DNA from: Firm-04 sp003446315
GTDB taxonomy: Bacteria; Bacillota; Clostridia; Oscillospirales; Ruminococcaceae
NCBI GenBank assembly: GCA_946530355.1
Contig: CAMNAB010000024.1
Coordinates: forward strand, 1 to 29,086
DNA: 29,086 nt
Reading direction: 5' to 3'
Part shown: in pieces, positions 9,009 to 17,495 of the stretch
Position numbering within the stretch: the stretch's first letter is position 1
Layout: every line of letters starts with the position of its first letter
Made by a program: the position numbers and the translations under genes
The notes under the pieces: model-generated
The model's database searches: none
The model's input: the letters and a program-made list of their open reading frames with translations, nothing else
What the model was told of the DNA's origin: nothing

Positions 9009-9453
9009 CTTCTGCCACCACAGAGACTGTAAACTTTGCGGAAATGCCGTTATAGAACTTCGCTTCTGCGCTGTAATCGCCGGCATTCTTCATCTCGCTG
9101 CTGACGGTCAGCTTCCGCTTGTCAACAGCAAAGCCGAACTGCTTCTCCAGCTCATCTGCCACGTTGCCGGGTGTGACGGCTCCGAACAATCTGCCGCCCT
9201 GTCCTGCTTTGGCACGGATCACCAGCTTCTTGCCTTCCAGCTTTGCTGCCTGTGCAGTCGCTTCCTGCTTTGCAACATCAATTTTGTGCTGCTCCGATGC
9301 CTTCTGTCCTTCCAGCTTGTTGATATTGGCATTCGTTGCTTCTACGGCAAGTCCTTTGCCGATCAGGAAATTCCGGGCATAGCCGTCAGAGACATTCTTG
9401 ATCTCTCCTTTTTTACCCGTTCCCTTGACATCCTGCAATAAAATGACCTTCAT
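9001..9453 (-). CDS. rplI: 50S ribosomal protein L9
   Basis: A 150-residue ribosomal protein of the large subunit. It has the typical L9 start MKVILLQDVKGTGKKGE and the signature NVSDGYARNFL, a long connecting helix, and a C-terminal RNA-binding domain containing GRLFGAVT. The start at 9453 has an AAAGGAAG ribosome site. The frame stays open upstream to 9597, but that part does not look like L9. It sits between the frameshifted small ORF and dnaB, with which it overlaps. Confidence 0.96.
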   Translation of the reverse strand: MKVILLQDVKGTGKKGEIKNVSDGYARNFLIGKGLAVEATNANINKLEGQKASEQHKIDVAKQEATAQAAKLEGKKLVIRAKAGQGGRLFGAVTPGNVADELEKQFGFAVDKRKLTVSSEMKNAGDYSAEAKFYNGISAKFTVSVVAEDA

Positions 9454-9494
9454 ATAACTTCTTCCTTTCTCTATACTATAAATATATTTGATTG

Positions 9495-9673
9495 TTATAT
9501 CACAAAATTGCCGGCTTCCGGTATGTTTGCTTCCGTGATCCATTCCATCTGCTCCGTGCAGATGCCCTGTTCTGCGAAAGCTGCAATGCCCTTCCATGCT
9601 TCCGATACCGGAAAAACAAGCCTTTTGATACTTCCAGTCCGCCGTCTGTCAGATCAAGCTGATACTGTATCAT
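9495..9673 (-). pseudogene. Small ORF between gdpP and rplI, apparently frameshifted
   Basis: An ATG at 9673 overlaps the gdpP stop as ATGA and has GGAGGA just upstream, so translation is expected to start here. The frame begins MIQYQLDLTDGGLEVSKG, then in frame becomes an arginine-rich run ending at 9500 (57 aa). The -1 frame instead continues with balanced, protein-like sequence (VFPVSEAWKGIAAFAEQG, then WITEANIPEAGNFVI) to a TAA at 9495. One extra base in the five-A run at 9612-9616 (plus strand) would join the halves into a protein of about 59 residues. It may be a decayed gene, a sequencing or assembly error, or frameshift expression. No family is recognised. Confidence 0.5.
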
Positions 9674-11679
9674 TGGGCTCCTCCGTTTTCTGTTTCCGCT
9701 GCCTCCGCTTCTGCTGCTTCCTGTTCTTTCCGATCCAGTTCATCCAGCACGGCGATCAGCTTGCTGCACAGTTCCTTCAAACTGCAATCTGTGCGCTGCG
9801 TTGCTGCCATCACACGATGACCGCCGCCGCCCAGCGCTTCCATGATCGTCTGCACATTCACCTTTCCAAGCGAACGCGCAGAAATGCACGCCTGCTCTCC
9901 CGACGGGAACAGCACAAAGGATGCAAACACACCCTCAACACCCAGCAGCTCATCGGCTGCCTGCGATGCGATCACGCGCAGATCCTTTACCTCGGTATCT
10001 GCGACTGTGATGGCATATCTGCCGTGCACCACTGCTTCCGATACCAGCTTCGAACGGGTCTGATATGCTTCCAGCGATTCGGCAAACAACGTCTTTACTT
10101 CGATCGGGTCTGCGCCGTGTTCCCGCAGATAAGCTGCAACTTCAAATGTATGCACGCCGGTCTGCCGGACAAAATTGCGCGTATCCAGCATAATGCCGGA
10201 CATCAGCGCTTCTGCACAGAACTGCGGCATCTCATCTTTGAAATCAAAGAACTGGATCATGCCTGTGACCAGCTCCGCTGCCGATGATGCATAAGGGTCA
10301 TGCAGCTTGAGGGTCGTATTGTCCAGATAATTCACCATCTGGCGGTGATGGTCGATCACGACCACATGCTTCGCCATCCGGTAAAGCTCGGCATCTTCCA
10401 GAATATCCTTGCTGAACGTATCCACAATGACCAGCAAATCGCCGTCAGTGATGTGTGCACGCGCTGTTTCCGGCGAGATCATGCAGTCCGGCATTTCTTC
10501 TGCGATCCGGTCTGTCAGCAGCTTTGCAAGCGTTGTCTCTGTCCGGATCACGATATTATACGGCACGCCCGTTTGCTGCGCGATAAACGCCACGCCTACG
10601 GCTGCACCTACGGCATCCAGATCGCTGGCGCGGTGTCCCATGATATAAACATGGCCGCAGCGGGACATCAGACGGATCAGATCCTTCGAAATTGCACGGT
10701 TTTTCGCTTTATTCTTGTGCTCGATGCCCTGCGAAATGCCGCCGTAGAAGGTAAAGCCGTTGTCGGTCTTGACGGCAGCCTGATCGCCGCCGCGTCCCAA
10801 TGCCATATCCAGCGACTGCTGCGCAAAGCGTTCGTTATCCGCAAGCGTTTCGCCGCTTCTGCCGACACCGATCGAAAGCGTCAGGCTCATTCGTCCTTTT
10901 ACCCGGAGCTTACGCGCTGCATCCAGCACCGGGAAATGCGCCCGTTCCATCTCCAGACAGTGACTCGCTTCTGTCAGCATCAGGAAACGGTCTTCATCCA
11001 GATGATAAATGACACTTTTCGTTTCTTCCATCATCTTATCCAGCAAAGTTTCCAGCGATGCCAATACCGCAGCACGTTCACTCTGCCGTGTGCCGTTGAA
11101 CAGATCTTCATAGTTGTCAACATTGATGAGCAGGACACATGTCCGCGTATCCATATATGTCCGGCGCAGCGTGACGTAATTCGTGATATCCTCAAAGGTA
11201 TAGAGCTCCATGCGCCCGCCCTTGCGTTCATAATCCGTGCGGGATACACGGTATTTGCGCTCGTACATGCCGACTTCGATCGTGCCGCCGTCACTGACTG
11301 CACCCTGCCGCAGCGGCAAAACTGCCTGGAGCTGCAAGCCGAACAGATCTCCGCCGGATACAATATCCGAAAATGCGTCATTATACCAGAGAATGATGCC
11401 CTTGCAGTCCGCAATCACCAGCGGAACCGGCATATGCTCCGGTGCAGTCTGCATGGTGCGTCCGATCATCGTGTTCATCCGCGCTACATATCGCAGGGTG
11501 TTTTGCCGGATGGATATGATCTCATACGCCATCCAGCCCGCTGCGATCACAAGCAGTATCGCTGACATCCAGAAGATCGGGGAATGCAGCTTCTCACATG
11601 CTGCCAGCAGCGCCAGCAGCGCTGATGCCGCCAGCATTGCTGATGCACCGATCAGACGCCATGGCTGTTTTCCTTCCAC
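9670..11679 (-). CDS. gdpP: Cyclic-di-AMP phosphodiesterase GdpP
   Basis: A 669-residue membrane enzyme that hydrolyses c-di-AMP to pApA and so controls potassium and osmotic balance and wall stress. Two hydrophobic segments lie at about residues 10-50, followed by a PAS-like domain (PLVIADCKGIILWYNDAF), a degenerate GGDEF domain with LDEDRF in place of the active motif, and the DHH/DHHA1 domain. The latter has GHRASDLDAVG, DTFSKD, VVIDHHRQ and the C-terminal GGGGHRVMA. The start is GTG at 11679, with AAGGCGG upstream. The order gdpP-rplI-dnaB matches Bacillus. The Glu/Ala-rich tail ends in an ATGA overlap with the next small ORF. Confidence 0.95.
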   Translation of the reverse strand: MEGKQPWRLIGASAMLAASALLALLAACEKLHSPIFWMSAILLVIAAGWMAYEIISIRQNTLRYVARMNTMIGRTMQTAPEHMPVPLVIADCKGIILWYNDAFSDIVSGGDLFGLQLQAVLPLRQGAVSDGGTIEVGMYERKYRVSRTDYERKGGRMELYTFEDITNYVTLRRTYMDTRTCVLLINVDNYEDLFNGTRQSERAAVLASLETLLDKMMEETKSVIYHLDEDRFLMLTEASHCLEMERAHFPVLDAARKLRVKGRMSLTLSIGVGRSGETLADNERFAQQSLDMALGRGGDQAAVKTDNGFTFYGGISQGIEHKNKAKNRAISKDLIRLMSRCGHVYIMGHRASDLDAVGAAVGVAFIAQQTGVPYNIVIRTETTLAKLLTDRIAEEMPDCMISPETARAHITDGDLLVIVDTFSKDILEDAELYRMAKHVVVIDHHRQMVNYLDNTTLKLHDPYASSAAELVTGMIQFFDFKDEMPQFCAEALMSGIMLDTRNFVRQTGVHTFEVAAYLREHGADPIEVKTLFAESLEAYQTRSKLVSEAVVHGRYAITVADTEVKDLRVIASQAADELLGVEGVFASFVLFPSGEQACISARSLGKVNVQTIMEALGGGGHRVMAATQRTDCSLKELCSKLIAVLDELDRKEQEAAEAEAAETENGGAQ

Positions 11680-11726
11680 GCTTTCACCGCCTTTCCGATC
11701 CGCACAGTTTTTTGTTTCCGCTGTAA

Positions 11727-13637
11727 TTATACTTCCATTATGATCGGCAGAATCATCGGAGAGCGCTTCGTCTTCCGGAATATATGATCCGAAAGGACAT
11801 CACGCATCTTCGCTTTCAGCGCATTCCAATCCCGAAGATCAGACGGTGCACACTGATCCAGTGTATCCGTCAGCAGCGATCGCGCTTCATCCATCATTTC
11901 TTCTGCTTCACGCACATATACAAAGCCGCGTGAGATCAGTTCCGGGCCGGATACGATCGCATTCTCTGCACGGTCGATGCCGACCACTATGATAATCAGA
12001 CCGTCCTGCGCCAGATGCTTTCTGTCCCGCAGCACGATCGAGCCGACATCGCCGACACCGAGTCCGTCCACCAGCACTCTGCCTGCCGGTGCCTGCCCGA
12101 CGATCCGCATATCAATGCCGTTGGACTCGATCACATCGCCGATCTGTCCGACAATAATATGATCTCTGTCAAGACCCAGTTCCATCGCAAGCTCTGCATG
12201 CTTCTTCAGATGCTTATATTCGCCGTGCACCGGAATAAAGAACCGCGGCTTCACCAGCGAAAGCATCAGTTTCAGCTCTTCCTGGCAGGCGTGGCCGGAG
12301 ACATGTACTTCGTACATTCTTTCATATACCACATGTGCGCCCGATTTCATCAGCTCATTCACCACTTTGGTGACATATTTCTCATTGCCGGGAATCGGCG
12401 TTGCGGAAATAATGATGAAATCCTGCGGCGTGATGCTGACCTTCTTGTGGTCGCCCATTGCCATGCGGGTCAGCGCGGACATCGGTTCTCCCTGGCTGCC
12501 GGTCGTAATCAGCACGACCTTCTCTGCCGGATACCGGTTCATCAGGTCAATATCAATAATGGTGCCTTCCTTGACTTCCAGATAGCCCAGTTCTCTTGCG
12601 ATCGTAATGACATTGACCATGCTTCTGCCGAACACGGCAACCTTTCTGCCGCAGCTCTCTGCATGGTTGATGATCTGCTGGACTCTGTGGATATTGGACG
12701 AGAAGGTGGCAATGATGATTCGTTTGCCTTCCGCTTCTGCAAACAGCTTCTCAAAGGATGCACCGACCTTTCGCTCTGTCGGTGTGTATCCCGGACGCTC
12801 TGCATTCGTGGAATCTGCCATCAGTGCAAGCACGCCCTTGCTGCCAAGTTCGCCGAATCTGCCGAGATCAATGATCCCGCCGTTGATCGGCGAATAATCG
12901 ACCTTGAAATCGCCTGTATGCACCAGCACGCCTGCCGGTGTGTGAATCGCAAGACCGACGGAATCCGGAATGGAATGGTTCACATGGATCAGTTCGACCG
13001 CCATGCAGCCCATCCGGATCGTTTTGCGCGGCTGCACGACATTCAGGTTCACTTTGCCGTCAAGCTGATGCTCCCGCAGCTTCGCTTCTACAAGCGCAAG
13101 TGTCAGACGGGTGCCGTAAACGGGCGTGTTTACCTTTTTCAGCAGATATGCAAGACCGCCGATATGGTCTTCGTGACCGTGCGTCAGGACAATGCCCCGC
13201 AGACGCTCTGCATTGCGTTCAATATATGTGAAATCCGGGATCACCAGATCCACACCGAGCATCTCCGCATCCGGGAATGCAAGTCCGCAGTCGATGATAA
13301 ACATATCGTTTGCGCATTCGATGACGGTCATGTTCTTTCCGATCTCGCCAAGACCGCCCAGCGGAATGATACGAACCGGCGTTTTGGCACGCAGCGACCG
13401 TTCCTTCTGTACATTCTGGACATTCGCCGCACGATGCTGCGGTTCTGCACTGACTTTTTTCGATACCGCAGCTACGGCATTTTCTGCTTTTTTCCGTTCC
13501 TTCTTCTCCAACTTCTCACTGACAAGCTCTGCTGGCATGATCTTTCTGCCGATCGCAGCAAGCGGTATTCCGCCGCGCTGCTTCTTTCCGGCTCGGAATC
13601 CGCCCTTTGCTCCGGGACGACCGGTATTTCTGTTCAA
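11727..13637 (-). CDS. rnj: Ribonuclease J
   Basis: A metallo-beta-lactamase/beta-CASP ribonuclease with endo- and 5'-exonuclease activity, central to mRNA decay and rRNA maturation in Firmicutes. Visible motifs are PLGGLGEIGKNM, the metal site HGHEDHIGG (near residue 150), the beta-CASP motif TTGSQGEPMSA and PVHGEYKHL. The first about 80 residues are a basic, Lys/Arg-rich extension not found in short RNase J proteins. The start is given as TTG at 13637 (LNRNTGRPG) because it has AGAGAGG upstream. An in-frame ATG at 13682 lacks a ribosome site and would add 15 residues. It is the first gene of the core operon, and 47 bases separate it from gdpP. Confidence 0.92.
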   Translation of the reverse strand: MNRNTGRPGAKGGFRAGKKQRGGIPLAAIGRKIMPAELVSEKLEKKERKKAENAVAAVSKKVSAEPQHRAANVQNVQKERSLRAKTPVRIIPLGGLGEIGKNMTVIECANDMFIIDCGLAFPDAEMLGVDLVIPDFTYIERNAERLRGIVLTHGHEDHIGGLAYLLKKVNTPVYGTRLTLALVEAKLREHQLDGKVNLNVVQPRKTIRMGCMAVELIHVNHSIPDSVGLAIHTPAGVLVHTGDFKVDYSPINGGIIDLGRFGELGSKGVLALMADSTNAERPGYTPTERKVGASFEKLFAEAEGKRIIIATFSSNIHRVQQIINHAESCGRKVAVFGRSMVNVITIARELGYLEVKEGTIIDIDLMNRYPAEKVVLITTGSQGEPMSALTRMAMGDHKKVSITPQDFIIISATPIPGNEKYVTKVVNELMKSGAHVVYERMYEVHVSGHACQEELKLMLSLVKPRFFIPVHGEYKHLKKHAELAMELGLDRDHIIVGQIGDVIESNGIDMRIVGQAPAGRVLVDGLGVGDVGSIVLRDRKHLAQDGLIIIVVGIDRAENAIVSGPELISRGFVYVREAEEMMDEARSLLTDTLDQCAPSDLRDWNALKAKMRDVLSDHIFRKTKRSPMILPIIMEV

Positions 13638-13709
13638 ATGTGTACCTCTCTTTCTGCATCCCGCCTTCGCAGCAGGCTGCATGTAATTTGGATATAACCA
13701 TACAGATTA

Positions 13710-13738
13710 AGTATACGCGAAACTATGAAAAAAGTCAA
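13710..13738 (-). promoter_or_regulatory. Promoter of the rnj-ftsH operon
   Basis: On the minus strand, TTGACT (13733-13738), a 17-base spacer and TATACT (13710-13715). The leader to the TTG start is about 65 bases. This is the best promoter seen for the whole seven-gene run. Confidence 0.75.
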
Positions 13739-14044
13739 GTACATTTCCATTTTGCTGCATGTTTTTCGGGAAGTCAGGCAAAAATGCGCACGAATCAGCA
13801 TGGTTTTTGCCGTTTTGATGCAGAACGCTTCCCATAACGGCATCATGCAATTTGACAAATATGCTGCCGGAACATGCTGCCCGCCGCGCCGGATTTGTGT
13901 GTATGTTGCAGATAATCGGGTTATTATTGCCGCAATATCAGCGGAATAATAAAATCCAATCACCTTATGCTTGGATGTTTTGCCGATAGTTACTTTAAGG
14001 AAACCGATCTTTCCCGTTTTTTTGCGGAAATTCAGACAATCCGT
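13739..14044. other. Intergenic region between divergent operons, with hairpin
   Basis: This gene-free stretch lies between the rnj promoter and the mannanase promoter. It holds an imperfect AT-rich inverted repeat at 13921-13952 (TTATTATT/AATAATAA outer arms, GC-rich inner arms) with no U-run after it, so it looks more like a protein-binding site than a terminator. A minus-strand frame open here (13634-14107) runs through both promoters and is not protein-like. Confidence 0.45.
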
Positions 14045-14073
14045 TTGACTTTTGAAAGAATATTTTGTATAAT
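14045..14073 (+). promoter_or_regulatory. Mannanase promoter
   Basis: TTGACT (14045-14050), a 17-base spacer and a perfect TATAAT (14068-14073). The leader to the start codon is about 80 bases. Confidence 0.8.
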
Positions 14074-14162
14074 ATGATTGAAGCCGGTCTTGTGCAGACA
14101 TGCGCAAAACAGTACCAAAATACCGGCTGATCCATTCGTTTCATGCAAGAGGGGGGCTTTTC

Positions 14163-15992
14163 ATGTTCATGAAACACAGCAGACTGCATGCCGGTCTTAT
14201 CGCCGCAGCACTCGCAGTCACATCTTTGACAAGTCTCAGCAGCATCCAGGCTGTCGCCGCAAACGGCGCGGGCGGATTCAGTTGGGAGAAAACAGACGGC
14301 TATCAGACCGGAACCGATACCGTCACGGACAGCAGCGGCACCACAAAGGTGACCTTTACCAATGCCGATCAGGGCGACAATGTTGCCGGATTCTGTACGC
14401 AGAACGGCGAAGGATGGGATTGGTCGGATTATACCAAACTCTCCTTCACCCTGACCAACGACAGCGATGATACCATCGGATTCCAGATCGCACTCGGCAC
14501 CGGCGCGGAATGGTCGTGGTATCAGACAACCGTCTGGACAACCCTGGAAGCCGGCGCTTCCACCGATCTTGTCTATTATCTCAAATCCGAAGAATGGGCA
14601 CTCAACGGCGGCTCTGAAATCTCAACACTCGCAGATGCCTATTCCGTGCACCGCATCAATATGATGGTCATGCCGACACAGGAAGGCAAAACCATCTCCG
14701 GCTCTGTGACGGTCTCCAACCTTGAACTCGGCGGCAGCGCGGCTTCGAACGTTGAACCCAAAGACGGCTTCTATGTTGACGGCGCTGTGCTGCGGGATGC
14801 AAAACAAAATCCGTTCGTCATGCGCGGCACCAATTATGCCTATACATGGTATAGCTGGGACGGCAAAACCGAAGCTGCACTGAAAGAGATCGCAGACTAT
14901 GGCGCAAATGTCGTGCGCATCGTGCTCGGCGACGGCGACCAGTATGACCGGAATAAACCCGGCGAGATCGCACACCTCATCGAAGAATGCGAGAAAAATA
15001 AACTCGTTGCGGTCTTCGAAGTACATGACGCAACCGGTAAAAATGAGGAAGCGCCCCTGCTGAATGCGGCAACCTACTTCGCTTCCGATCTTGCAAATGT
15101 GCTCAAGGGCCATGAGGATACGGTCATCATCAATATTGCAAATGAGTGGCAGGGCACTGCAAATGATTCCGCATGGCAGGCTGCCTATATCAAAGCTGTC
15201 AAGATCATCCGCGATGCCGGTCTGAAGCACTGCATTATGTGCGATGCAGGCGGCTGGGGTCAGACCGCTGCAACCGTCATCAACGGCGGTGCGGCTGTTC
15301 TGGAAGCTGACCCGGAACATAACACCATGTTCTCTGTTCATATGTACGGCTATGCAGGCGGCACCAATGCTATGATCAAAAATATCATGGACAGCATGAT
15401 TACCCGCGAGCTTTGCCTCGTCATCGGCGAATTCGGCTGGAAACACTCCGACGGCGATGTGCAGGAAGACTATATCATGCAGTATGCGGAAGAAACCGGC
15501 ACCGGCTGGATGGCTTGGAGCTGGTACGGCAACGGCAGCCCCGTGGAATACCTCGATATGAGCAATGCAAACGCCGGCGGTACACTCTCCGCGGACTGGG
15601 GCGAACCGGTCATCAACGGCACCTATGGCTGGAAGGCGACTGCAAAACCGGCTACCGTCTTCACCGATGAGCCTTCCGCTGCGACGACTACCGTGACCAC
15701 AACAACTGTCACGACGACGATCTCGACAACCTCCACCACCGTCACGACAAGCACCACCCAGATCACTTCCACAACCATCCCGGCTGCGAAAACACCCGGC
15801 GATGTCAATCTGGACGGCGATGTGGATGTTTCCGATGCCGTGCTCCTCGCACGCTTCCTCGCAGAAGATTCCGAAGCGGTCATCTATACGGACGGTCTGG
15901 CAAATGCGGATGTCAATGCTTCCGGTCAGCCGGACAGCGGCGATACGCTGATGATCCTGCAATTCCTTGCAAAATTGATCCCTTCACTCTGA
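14163..15992 (+). CDS. Secreted GH5 beta-mannanase with dockerin
   Basis: A 609-residue endo-beta-1,4-mannanase for cellulosome assembly. In order: a signal peptide (about 1-33), a beta-rich module with many Trp/Tyr (about 34-190) likely to bind carbohydrate, a GH5 catalytic domain (about 200-500), a threonine linker (508-539) and a dockerin (546-609). The catalytic part closely resembles bacterial GH5 subfamily 8 mannanases: VMRGTNYAYTWY, VFEVHDATGK, the acid/base Glu328 in NIANEW and the nucleophile Glu423 in IGEFGW. The dockerin has two calcium-loop repeats, GDVNLDGDVDVSD and ADVNASGQPDSGD. The start at 14163 has AAGAGG ten bases upstream; the ATG two codons later is an alternative, while the one at 14100 lacks a ribosome site. 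It has its own promoter and terminator, and a scaffoldin gene follows. Confidence 0.93.
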   Translation: MFMKHSRLHAGLIAAALAVTSLTSLSSIQAVAANGAGGFSWEKTDGYQTGTDTVTDSSGTTKVTFTNADQGDNVAGFCTQNGEGWDWSDYTKLSFTLTNDSDDTIGFQIALGTGAEWSWYQTTVWTTLEAGASTDLVYYLKSEEWALNGGSEISTLADAYSVHRINMMVMPTQEGKTISGSVTVSNLELGGSAASNVEPKDGFYVDGAVLRDAKQNPFVMRGTNYAYTWYSWDGKTEAALKEIADYGANVVRIVLGDGDQYDRNKPGEIAHLIEECEKNKLVAVFEVHDATGKNEEAPLLNAATYFASDLANVLKGHEDTVIINIANEWQGTANDSAWQAAYIKAVKIIRDAGLKHCIMCDAGGWGQTAATVINGGAAVLEADPEHNTMFSVHMYGYAGGTNAMIKNIMDSMITRELCLVIGEFGWKHSDGDVQEDYIMQYAEETGTGWMAWSWYGNGSPVEYLDMSNANAGGTLSADWGEPVINGTYGWKATAKPATVFTDEPSAATTTVTTTTVTTTISTTSTTVTTSTTQITSTTIPAAKTPGDVNLDGDVDVSDAVLLARFLAEDSEAVIYTDGLANADVNASGQPDSGDTLMILQFLAKLIPSL

Positions 15993-16008
15993 ATACGGTT
16001 CCCATACC

Positions 16009-16056
16009 AAAGCGGGCAGATGCTGTTTTGATGCGGCATCTGCCCGCTTTTTCGTT
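16009..16056 (+). terminator. Mannanase terminator
   Basis: A perfect 15-bp inverted repeat (16009-16023 and 16036-16050) with a 12-base loop is followed by TTCGTTTTT. It starts 17 bases after the stop and separates the mannanase transcript from the scaffoldin gene. Confidence 0.85.
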
Positions 16057-16102
16057 TTTACGAAATCTTTACAAAATCTTCATCTCTTTTTCGGCGATTT
16101 TG

Positions 16103-16111
16103 TGATATAAT
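16103..16111 (+). promoter_or_regulatory. Extended -10 promoter of the scaffoldin gene
   Basis: TGATATAAT is an extended -10 element with a perfect TATAAT at 16106-16111. No good -35 is seen 17 bases upstream; a TTTACA at 16068-16073 is too far away. The start codon lies 38 bases downstream. Confidence 0.6.
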
Positions 16112-16148
16112 AAAGATGCCCTCTTAGACATACGGAAAGGAACGTATT

Positions 16149-17450
16149 ATGAAAAATCATAAACTGTTATCTATGCTCGCAGCAGCCGCTGTTTGCAGCA
16201 CATCTCTTTCCAGCGTATTGCCTGCCCAGGCAATCGACAACACAGATTCCTCGGAAGATACCGCCTTTACGCTCTATGCAGAAGCAGGCGAAGCACATCC
16301 CGGTGATACCGCGGTTCCCTTCCACATCTGCATCCGCAATAATCCCGGTTTCCAGGCAAGCGGTATCCGCGTCCATTATGATCCGGCTCTCACGCCTGTT
16401 CTGGATCAATCCGGCATACCAAAGTCGGAGGTCGGCGCTGCATGTGATGAGCTCGTCTCGATCAGTGCGTCAAATAAAGAACGCTGCCTGATCGGATTCG
16501 GTACGATGGCTGATCACAATGTCGCTGAATACGATGACGGCATCATGATGACCTATTACTTCAATGTGCCCGAAGGAACAGAACCCGGAAGCTATCAGTT
16601 TGAAATCGAATCCCTGCAATTTGCAAATCTTCTGGGTGAAGAAGAAGAACTGAATGTCATGGAACACACATTCGCCATCAATGTAACCAGAGCCGATGAC
16701 GTTGTGCCCGGCACGACAACGGCTGTGACAACCACCCGGACTCCCGTCACGACAACCACTGCGGCCACTACGACTGCCACCACCACTACGGTCACGGGCG
16801 ATCGGCTGCCCCAGACCGGCGGCGTTGTGATCTCCGCAGATCAGATCACGGTCAATCCCGGCGATCAGCATGTGCCGTTCCATGTGTTTGTCTCCAACAA
16901 TTCCGGATTCGCTGCAACCGGCTTGAAAATGCAGTATGACGGCGATGTGATCCCGGTCGTTGATACAGACGGCAAACCGGTCATTGAGATGGGCGATGTC
17001 GGAGAAAAGCTCGTCACTTCTTACTCCTTCAACCCCGATCAGAAGCTCATCGGTCTTGTTACCATGGCTTCCCAGAATACCACCGAAAACGGTACGCTGT
17101 TCACCTGCTATTTCGATGTGCCCGAAACTGCGCAAGCCGGTGAATTTCCGGTTACGCTCACGTTCACAATATTCAACAATACAAATAATCAGCCTGTCAC
17201 TTATACCATCGAAAACGGCTCCATCCGCATCGGCGGTGCACCTGCCGGTCTGAAAGGCGATGTCAACCTCGATGACGATGTGGACGTTTCAGATGCAGTT
17301 CTGCTCGCGCGCTATCTCGCAGAAGACAGCGAAGCAACCATTACGCCGCAGGGTCTGCTGAATGCCGATGTCAATGCAGACAGCGCTCAGACACCCGATG
17401 ATGTCATGACGATCCTGCGATTCGTCGCAAAGCTGATTACCGGTTTCTAA
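16149..17450 (+). CDS. Scaffoldin: two cohesins and a C-terminal dockerin
   Basis: A 433-residue secreted cellulosome scaffold that binds dockerin-bearing enzymes and is itself docked. In order: a signal peptide (about 1-28, ending AQA), cohesin 1 (about 38-182, with FTLYAEAGEAHPGDTAVPFHI), a threonine linker (about 187-217), cohesin 2 (about 222-360, with VVISADQITVNPGDQHVPFHV) and a dockerin (370-433). The two cohesins share the NN-GF-ATG/ASG--YD pattern and the end motif CYFDVPE/YYFNVPE. No membrane anchor or terminal sorting signal is present. The architecture recalls the small ScaA-type scaffoldins of R. flavefaciens. The dockerin is almost the same as that of the neighbouring mannanase. 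The ATG at 16149 follows GGAAAGGAAC. The gene has its own promoter signal. Confidence 0.9.
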   Translation: MKNHKLLSMLAAAAVCSTSLSSVLPAQAIDNTDSSEDTAFTLYAEAGEAHPGDTAVPFHICIRNNPGFQASGIRVHYDPALTPVLDQSGIPKSEVGAACDELVSISASNKERCLIGFGTMADHNVAEYDDGIMMTYYFNVPEGTEPGSYQFEIESLQFANLLGEEEELNVMEHTFAINVTRADDVVPGTTTAVTTTRTPVTTTTAATTTATTTTVTGDRLPQTGGVVISADQITVNPGDQHVPFHVFVSNNSGFAATGLKMQYDGDVIPVVDTDGKPVIEMGDVGEKLVTSYSFNPDQKLIGLVTMASQNTTENGTLFTCYFDVPETAQAGEFPVTLTFTIFNNTNNQPVTYTIENGSIRIGGAPAGLKGDVNLDDDVDVSDAVLLARYLAEDSEATITPQGLLNADVNADSAQTPDDVMTILRFVAKLITGF

Positions 17451-17495
17451 GGCAGTCAGCGAACATCGTTTTATCAGCCCCCACATAAACATTTC

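Noticed and set aside
9454..9597. Upstream extension of rplI (48 codons)
   Set aside because: L9 starts at MKVILLQDV with its own ribosome site; the extension overlaps the small ORF and has no L9 character.
13634..14107. 157-codon minus-strand frame upstream of rnj
   Set aside because: It runs through both divergent promoters, has no ribosome site and does not look like a protein; rnj explains the end of it.
14622..15962. 446-codon frame antisense to the mannanase
   Set aside because: It mirrors a high-GC, biased coding gene whose domains are clear on the plus strand; the Cys/Ile/Asp-rich translation is typical of a shadow.
16806..16820. LPQTG motif in the scaffoldin
   Set aside because: It resembles a sortase signal but lies in the middle of the protein just before cohesin 2, with no hydrophobic segment or basic tail after it.
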